A stretch of DNA of 8,538 bases, from positions 29,477 through 38,014 of the forward strand of contig DYFG01000004.1 of NCBI GenBank assembly GCA_020725315.1. The letters are read 5' to 3'. The DNA is from Nitrosotalea sp. GTDB lineage: Archaea; Halobacteriota; Syntropharchaeia; Alkanophagales; Methanospirareceae. The position numbers were made by a program, and so were the translations under genes. This document shows positions 5,721 through 8,538 of the stretch, piece by piece. Positions within the stretch are counted from its first letter, which is position 1; the number at the start of each line of letters is the position of its first letter. The notes beneath the pieces were generated by a model that worked only from the letters and a program-made list of their open reading frames with translations, was not told the DNA's origin and did no database searches.

Positions 5721-6617
5721 TTACTTTCTTATAAACTTTAAGATCTTATGGAGATTCAAGCCCGCTCGTGGAATATCTTTTTTCCCCTTCCTCCACTCTT
5801 CGGTGCTCACTTCGGCAGTACAGATTCTCCATACCCATTCGCCAAAGTCTGTCGCTTCATATTTGCCATTATATTCCTTCACCAGGCCATATTCCCATTC
5901 GGCGCTCACTAAATATTTTACACCATTAACCAGCTCTTTATCATAAACATCACTCACCAGCTCTTTGTACTCCTTATCTTCCCTGTGGGAGATCTCTTTT
6001 ATCTCCTTCATCTCCAGTCGCCTCCCCTCTTTGAGCAATACCCCTAACGCAATAAGAGCATATTCATTTTGCTTAAGCGACAGACAACTTTTATCTATAT
6101 TATTCTCCATGCCGAGCATCTTCTTCGCTGTCTCCTGAATTATCATTATTACATACTCCAGGACTTTCAAAGACGAATTTTCGTCGGTTGAAGTAATTTT
6201 CATTCCATCCTTAGAGAAGGTAGCCACTTTGAATTGAATACTTGGAGAGGACGTACCAAAAAAGATCTCTGTGAGCGCGGAGAAATACTCTTCAGAGATC
6301 GGCTCGTGCTCGCTATCGTAGGGGAAGAAGTTAGCATCAAAGAGATCTAAGTCTGGGGCTAATTCCGCTGTGAGCTCCAATATCTCTTTTTCAACGTCGT
6401 CAAGCCTCATAAATGCGTTGCTTCTCTCTTCCATCTCTTCTCTTAGCCGCTTCGCTTCTACTTCCAAGTTTTCCCTTAACCGCCCTCCAATCCCCTTTTC
6501 CAAGAGCTTCTCTATCTCTGCTAACCTATTTTCACCTTTTTTGTCGGCGGTTATCCCTTTCAATCGCCAATATTCAGTAGCTAATGCATTTGCCTTCTCA
6601 TTGAATTTGTCCACCAT
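5721..6617 (-). CDS. Hypothetical coiled-coil protein with winged-helix-like C-terminus
   Basis: I do not recognise a named family for this 298-residue protein. Residues 28-90 are strongly charged with heptad-like Leu spacing (RLAEIEKLLEKGIGG, LEVEAKRLREEMEER, DVEKEILELTAEL) and predict a coiled coil. A middle α/β part (100-170) follows. The end (183-265) has helices and then a strand-turn-strand, YGLVKEYNGKYEATDFGEWV, which resembles the wing of a winged helix. It could bind DNA or use the fold for protein contacts. There is no signal peptide or membrane helix. The ATG start has GGGAG seven bases upstream. It is first in a two-gene operon with the PRC-barrel gene and immediately upstream of the cetZ operon, all on one strand, which hints at a shared task but does not prove it. 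Confidence 0.8.
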   Translation of the reverse strand: MVDKFNEKANALATEYWRLKGITADKKGENRLAEIEKLLEKGIGGRLRENLEVEAKRLREEMEERSNAFMRLDDVEKEILELTAELAPDLDLFDANFFPYDSEHEPISEEYFSALTEIFFGTSSPSIQFKVATFSKDGMKITSTDENSSLKVLEYVIMIIQETAKKMLGMENNIDKSCLSLKQNEYALIALGVLLKEGRRLEMKEIKEISHREDKEYKELVSDVYDKELVNGVKYLVSAEWEYGLVKEYNGKYEATDFGEWVWRICTAEVSTEEWRKGKKDIPRAGLNLHKILKFIRK

Positions 6618-6700
6618 CTCTACGCTCCCTTCTCCTGAAAGGTTCTATCATTCATCTGTTTTACTTTTTTAAAAAAGTTTTCTAAAATCTCTATGTATGC

Positions 6701-6710
6701 TTATATAAAC
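6701..6710 (-). promoter_or_regulatory. TATA-like boxes in the 6618-6909 gap
   Basis: On the minus strand GTTTATATAA (6710-6701) matches the archaeal TATA consensus. It would place transcription near 6680, giving a leader of about 60 bases for the gene starting at 6617. A second AT-rich box, ATATATAAAA at 6721-6730, lies nearby, and a TTTTTTAAAAAA stretch is at 6665-6676. Because these boxes are nearly palindromic they could also drive plus-strand transcription of the candidate RNA at 6731. Which box serves which direction cannot be decided from sequence alone. Confidence 0.45.
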
Positions 6711-6737
6711 ACCAACATTCATATATAAAAGCTCTTT

Positions 6738-6797
6738 ATGTGGGGGCTATTCACAGCGGTGATGTTCATCGATAGCGTGCGAAGTTGGCGTCAGTAA
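6738..6797 (+). CDS. Possible small ORF (19 residues)
   Basis: ATG to TAA encodes MWGLFTAVMFIDSVRSWRQ, with a hydrophobic first half. The TATA-like box centred near 6705 would start transcription about seven bases before this ATG, which fits leaderless translation. Nothing else supports it: there is no Shine-Dalgarno site and no recognised homology, and it competes with the structured-RNA reading of the same stretch. A 20-codon open frame arises easily by chance. Confidence 0.12.
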   Translation: MWGLFTAVMFIDSVRSWRQ

Positions 6798-6825
6798 CAT
6801 CGTTATGCCAAAACGGTACACGAAT

Positions 6826-6872
6826 TAAAACTCTGCTCTGAAGGAGAAGCTGGGGTGGGGTTTTATTTTTTT
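6826..6872 (+). terminator. Hairpin plus T7 tract at the end of the candidate RNA
   Basis: TAAAACTC pairs with GGGTTTTA (one G-U pair), enclosing a smaller hairpin, and is followed by seven T. In archaea a T tract alone often suffices for termination, so the 3' end near 6872 is plausible. It faces the 3' end of the ligase gene at 6910 on the other strand. Confidence 0.4.
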
Positions 6873-6909
6873 CACCATAGTCACTAGAGATATTCACTTC
6901 AAAAACCAG

Positions 6910-8445
6910 CTACGAGCTTCTCTTTTGTCGCTGGAATATTTTCTCAACCGTTTCTATCGAATCGATCTCGTCTACCGAGAGGTCCCAGCGTATCCGCTTG
7001 ATACGTGGAAATCGGAGTGCGTAGCCCACCTCATATAACGAACTTTTCTGGATCTCGCCAAATTTTACCTCGACCACAACGGTTGGCTCTACCAAAAAGG
7101 TCCTTCCATGTTGTTCGCGTGCAATGCCCTTGAAGTACTGCGTCATTTCCTCGATTTCGCGATCTTTTAAACCACAATATGCCTTTGCTATCGGAGCGAG
7201 ATTTCCTTCTCGGTCCCTTACTGCAAAGGTATAATCAGAGAGCAGATTCGCCCGTTTCCCATGGCCATATTCGACCACTACGACGACCAGATCCAACGTT
7301 TCTGCCTCGGGTTTCAGCTTCAACCATTCAAAACCTCGTTTCCCTGGCATGTAGAGCGAGTGCGGGTTCTTTATCATCACCCCCTCAAATCCGAGGTCTA
7401 AAGATTCCTGGAACATAATCCGCGCTTTTGCACCACTTTTTGTCACGATACATCGCGCTATTTCTATCTGCTCGGTAGGCGGAATGACCGTTTTCAAACG
7501 TTCGCGCCGGTTTATCAATGGTGTATCGATGAGGGATGTGCCATCGAGATACAGAAGGTCAAAGACGTACAGTTTCACCGGAATCTTTCGTACAAATTCC
7601 GCAACGCGATGCTTCCGCCTGAGCCGCTTGATCAACTCCTGGAAGGCTTTTGGTGAATGCTCAAAGGGAATGATCTCGCAGTCCACGAGAAAGGAATGTG
7701 GAATCTGCTTTATATCTGCTACAAGTTCAGGAAGCGATGTACTCACCTCTGCGGCTTCTCGCGTGAAGATCTTTACCGCTTCATTATCCTTATGAATACT
7801 GAGTCGCGCACCATCATATTTGTATTCAAAGAGCGCTTTATCAAATCGCTTGAAGCCTTCCTCAAGATTATCAGCGGTTTCCGCAAGCATCGGTCGCAAT
7901 GGTCTGCCCAGCACGATCGAGAGTGAGGGTAATGTTTCGGGCTGCTCTTGCGCGATTCGTGCTACTTCGCCGATATCTGACCGGACCATATACGCTTTCC
8001 TGAGCACTTCCAGGTTTACCGAAAACGCTTGTGCAATAGCCTCCTCCAATAAACCCCCACTGAGCGTGGCGATCTTCACCAGAGCAGTGTAGCACTCTTC
8101 AACGGTGAGCGGCTCTGAAACTAACGACATGGAAATCTTCGTTTTTTGCTCGAAGATTAACTCAACTGCGGAACCAAGGTCGCCGAATTTGTTATACGCA
8201 GCGGTTAAATCCTCGTTGGTTATGGTGGTCACTGCTCGAATTGCAGCCAAAATGCTCGACCAGCCCAGTCGCAGTTCCTGAGCCGAATATTCTGGAAATA
8301 CCCTGCCTCTGAGCAAGTAACAGACGAGCGGTAACGTCTCCGAAGGCGTCGTTCTTAATAGCTCTGCAACAAGAGCTATCTTCTCCAGTTTACTCGATGT
8401 CCCTCGAACTTGTTCGTAAACCTCGGTGAGGTCTTGTAATAACAT
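6910..8445 (-). CDS. lig: ATP-dependent DNA ligase, archaeal type
   Basis: Seals nicks in double-stranded DNA during replication and repair, using ATP to adenylate an active-site lysine. All nucleotidyltransferase motifs are present in order: I KYDGAR with Lys209, III VDCEII (255-257, Cys where Gly is usual), IIIa FDLLYLDG (295-302), IV EGVMIK (354-359), V WLKLKP (374-379), and the OB-fold end with VGYALRFPRIKRIRWD (473-488). The N-terminal part is the helical DNA-binding domain of archaeal/eukaryotic LIG1-like enzymes (MLLQDLTEVYEQV; YLLRGRVFPEY; GDLGSAVE). At 511 residues it is about 45-50 shorter than typical archaeal ligases. The shortfall seems to be one block near residue 130, where ALVKIATLSG runs straight into LLEEAIAQAFSV and the usual EAKYLxRxxLGxxRxGV helix pair is absent. 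No frameshift is visible. The start lacks a Shine-Dalgarno site and fits a leaderless mRNA. Confidence 0.95.
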   Translation of the reverse strand: MLLQDLTEVYEQVRGTSSKLEKIALVAELLRTTPSETLPLVCYLLRGRVFPEYSAQELRLGWSSILAAIRAVTTITNEDLTAAYNKFGDLGSAVELIFEQKTKISMSLVSEPLTVEECYTALVKIATLSGGLLEEAIAQAFSVNLEVLRKAYMVRSDIGEVARIAQEQPETLPSLSIVLGRPLRPMLAETADNLEEGFKRFDKALFEYKYDGARLSIHKDNEAVKIFTREAAEVSTSLPELVADIKQIPHSFLVDCEIIPFEHSPKAFQELIKRLRRKHRVAEFVRKIPVKLYVFDLLYLDGTSLIDTPLINRRERLKTVIPPTEQIEIARCIVTKSGAKARIMFQESLDLGFEGVMIKNPHSLYMPGKRGFEWLKLKPEAETLDLVVVVVEYGHGKRANLLSDYTFAVRDREGNLAPIAKAYCGLKDREIEEMTQYFKGIAREQHGRTFLVEPTVVVEVKFGEIQKSSLYEVGYALRFPRIKRIRWDLSVDEIDSIETVEKIFQRQKRSS

Positions 8446-8464
8446 TGTGTTAAGTAAGAACTGA

Positions 8465-8479
8465 CGATATAAAATAAAA
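8465..8479 (-). promoter_or_regulatory. TATA-like box of the DNA ligase gene
   Basis: The minus strand reads CTTTTATTTTATATC at 8479-8465. With the usual spacing of about 25 bases, transcription would begin within a few bases of the ATG at 8445, giving a leaderless message. That agrees with the absence of a Shine-Dalgarno site (ACTTAACACA precedes the ATG). Confidence 0.45.
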
Positions 8480-8538
8480 GCTCTTAAATAAACTCCCTCA
8501 ATTAAGGCCTATACTTTTGCACTTTTTATATTCAGGAA

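Larger units (their letters stand above)
6731..6873 (+). ncRNA. Candidate small structured RNA, unclassified
   Basis: This gap has no large gene but holds plus-strand features of a transcription unit. TATA-like boxes lie at 6701-6710 and 6721-6730. A 9-bp stem is possible (6758-6766 with 6796-6804, core GATGTT/AACATC, three G-U pairs). A shorter hairpin can form around GCC-aaaac-GGT (6807-6817). The end has a long stem TAAAACTC/GGGTTTTA (6826-6833 with 6858-6865) that encloses a 5-bp GCTCT/AG-A-AGC hairpin, followed by T7 (6866-6872). I could not match it to a C/D or H/ACA guide, SRP, RNase P or tRNA. Ends are estimates from the box spacing and the T tract. The region also contains a 19-codon ORF, listed separately. 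Confidence 0.3.

Noticed and set aside
6756..6845. C/D-box guide RNA in the 6618-6909 gap (GTGATGT and CTGA)
   Set aside because: The C-box match is imperfect, the spacing to CTGA (about 75 bases) is too long, and no internal D'/C' pair is present.
7179..8095. Open frames in other frames within the DNA ligase gene
   Set aside because: Shadows of a gene with intact ligase motifs throughout; the ligase frame is unambiguous.

Overview
The window comes from an archaeon, most likely a euryarchaeon near the methanogen/ANME/Methanomicrobia-type lineages. The evidence is a CetZ-type tubulin-like GTPase, an archaeal/eukaryotic-type ATP-dependent DNA ligase, a class II tRNA-Ser without an encoded CCA end, BRE/TATA-like promoter boxes, and several starts with little or no leader. 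No rRNA or genus-level marker is present, so the lineage is an inference. Coding density is high and nearly everything lies on the minus strand. No mobile element, CRISPR array or integration site was found.

Layout from the left: a PLP-dependent class I/II aminotransferase (minus, 21-1136) is divergent from a lone unrecognised gene on the plus strand (1251-2042). That gene converges on a divergent cis-prenyltransferase-like gene (minus, 2055-2747), with a small perfect hairpin at the junction. The prenyltransferase-like gene begins three bases after the 3' end of tRNA-Ser(GCU) (minus, 2751-2835), so tRNA 3' processing would itself create a near-leaderless mRNA. Upstream lie a surface-anchored, potentially heavily N-glycosylated membrane protein (2883-3719) and cetZ (3737-4888), which form a two-gene operon with its own promoter. 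Before these is a second pair: a coiled-coil/winged-helix-like protein (5721-6617) and a PRC-barrel protein (4997-5701). A 292-base gap (6618-6909) holds AT-rich promoter boxes, a possible structured plus-strand RNA ending in a hairpin and T7 tract, and a 19-codon ORF. A DNA ligase (6910-8445) closes the window.

The central minus-strand block (6617 to 2055) reads as a cell-envelope and cell-shape neighbourhood. CetZ is a membrane-associated cytoskeletal GTPase, PRC-barrel proteins take part in archaeal division complexes, the membrane protein could be a surface or anchoring partner, and cis-prenyltransferases make the polyprenyl carrier used for N-glycosylation. That functional grouping is an inference from gene order. 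The most notable points are: (i) the prenyltransferase-like protein has lost much of its substrate-binding motif I and II but keeps the C-terminal RxG, so it looks like an NgBR/Nus1-type subunit; (ii) its start abuts a tRNA; (iii) the DNA ligase appears to lack about 40 conserved residues of its DNA-binding domain; and (iv) there is a candidate small RNA in the intergenic gap.
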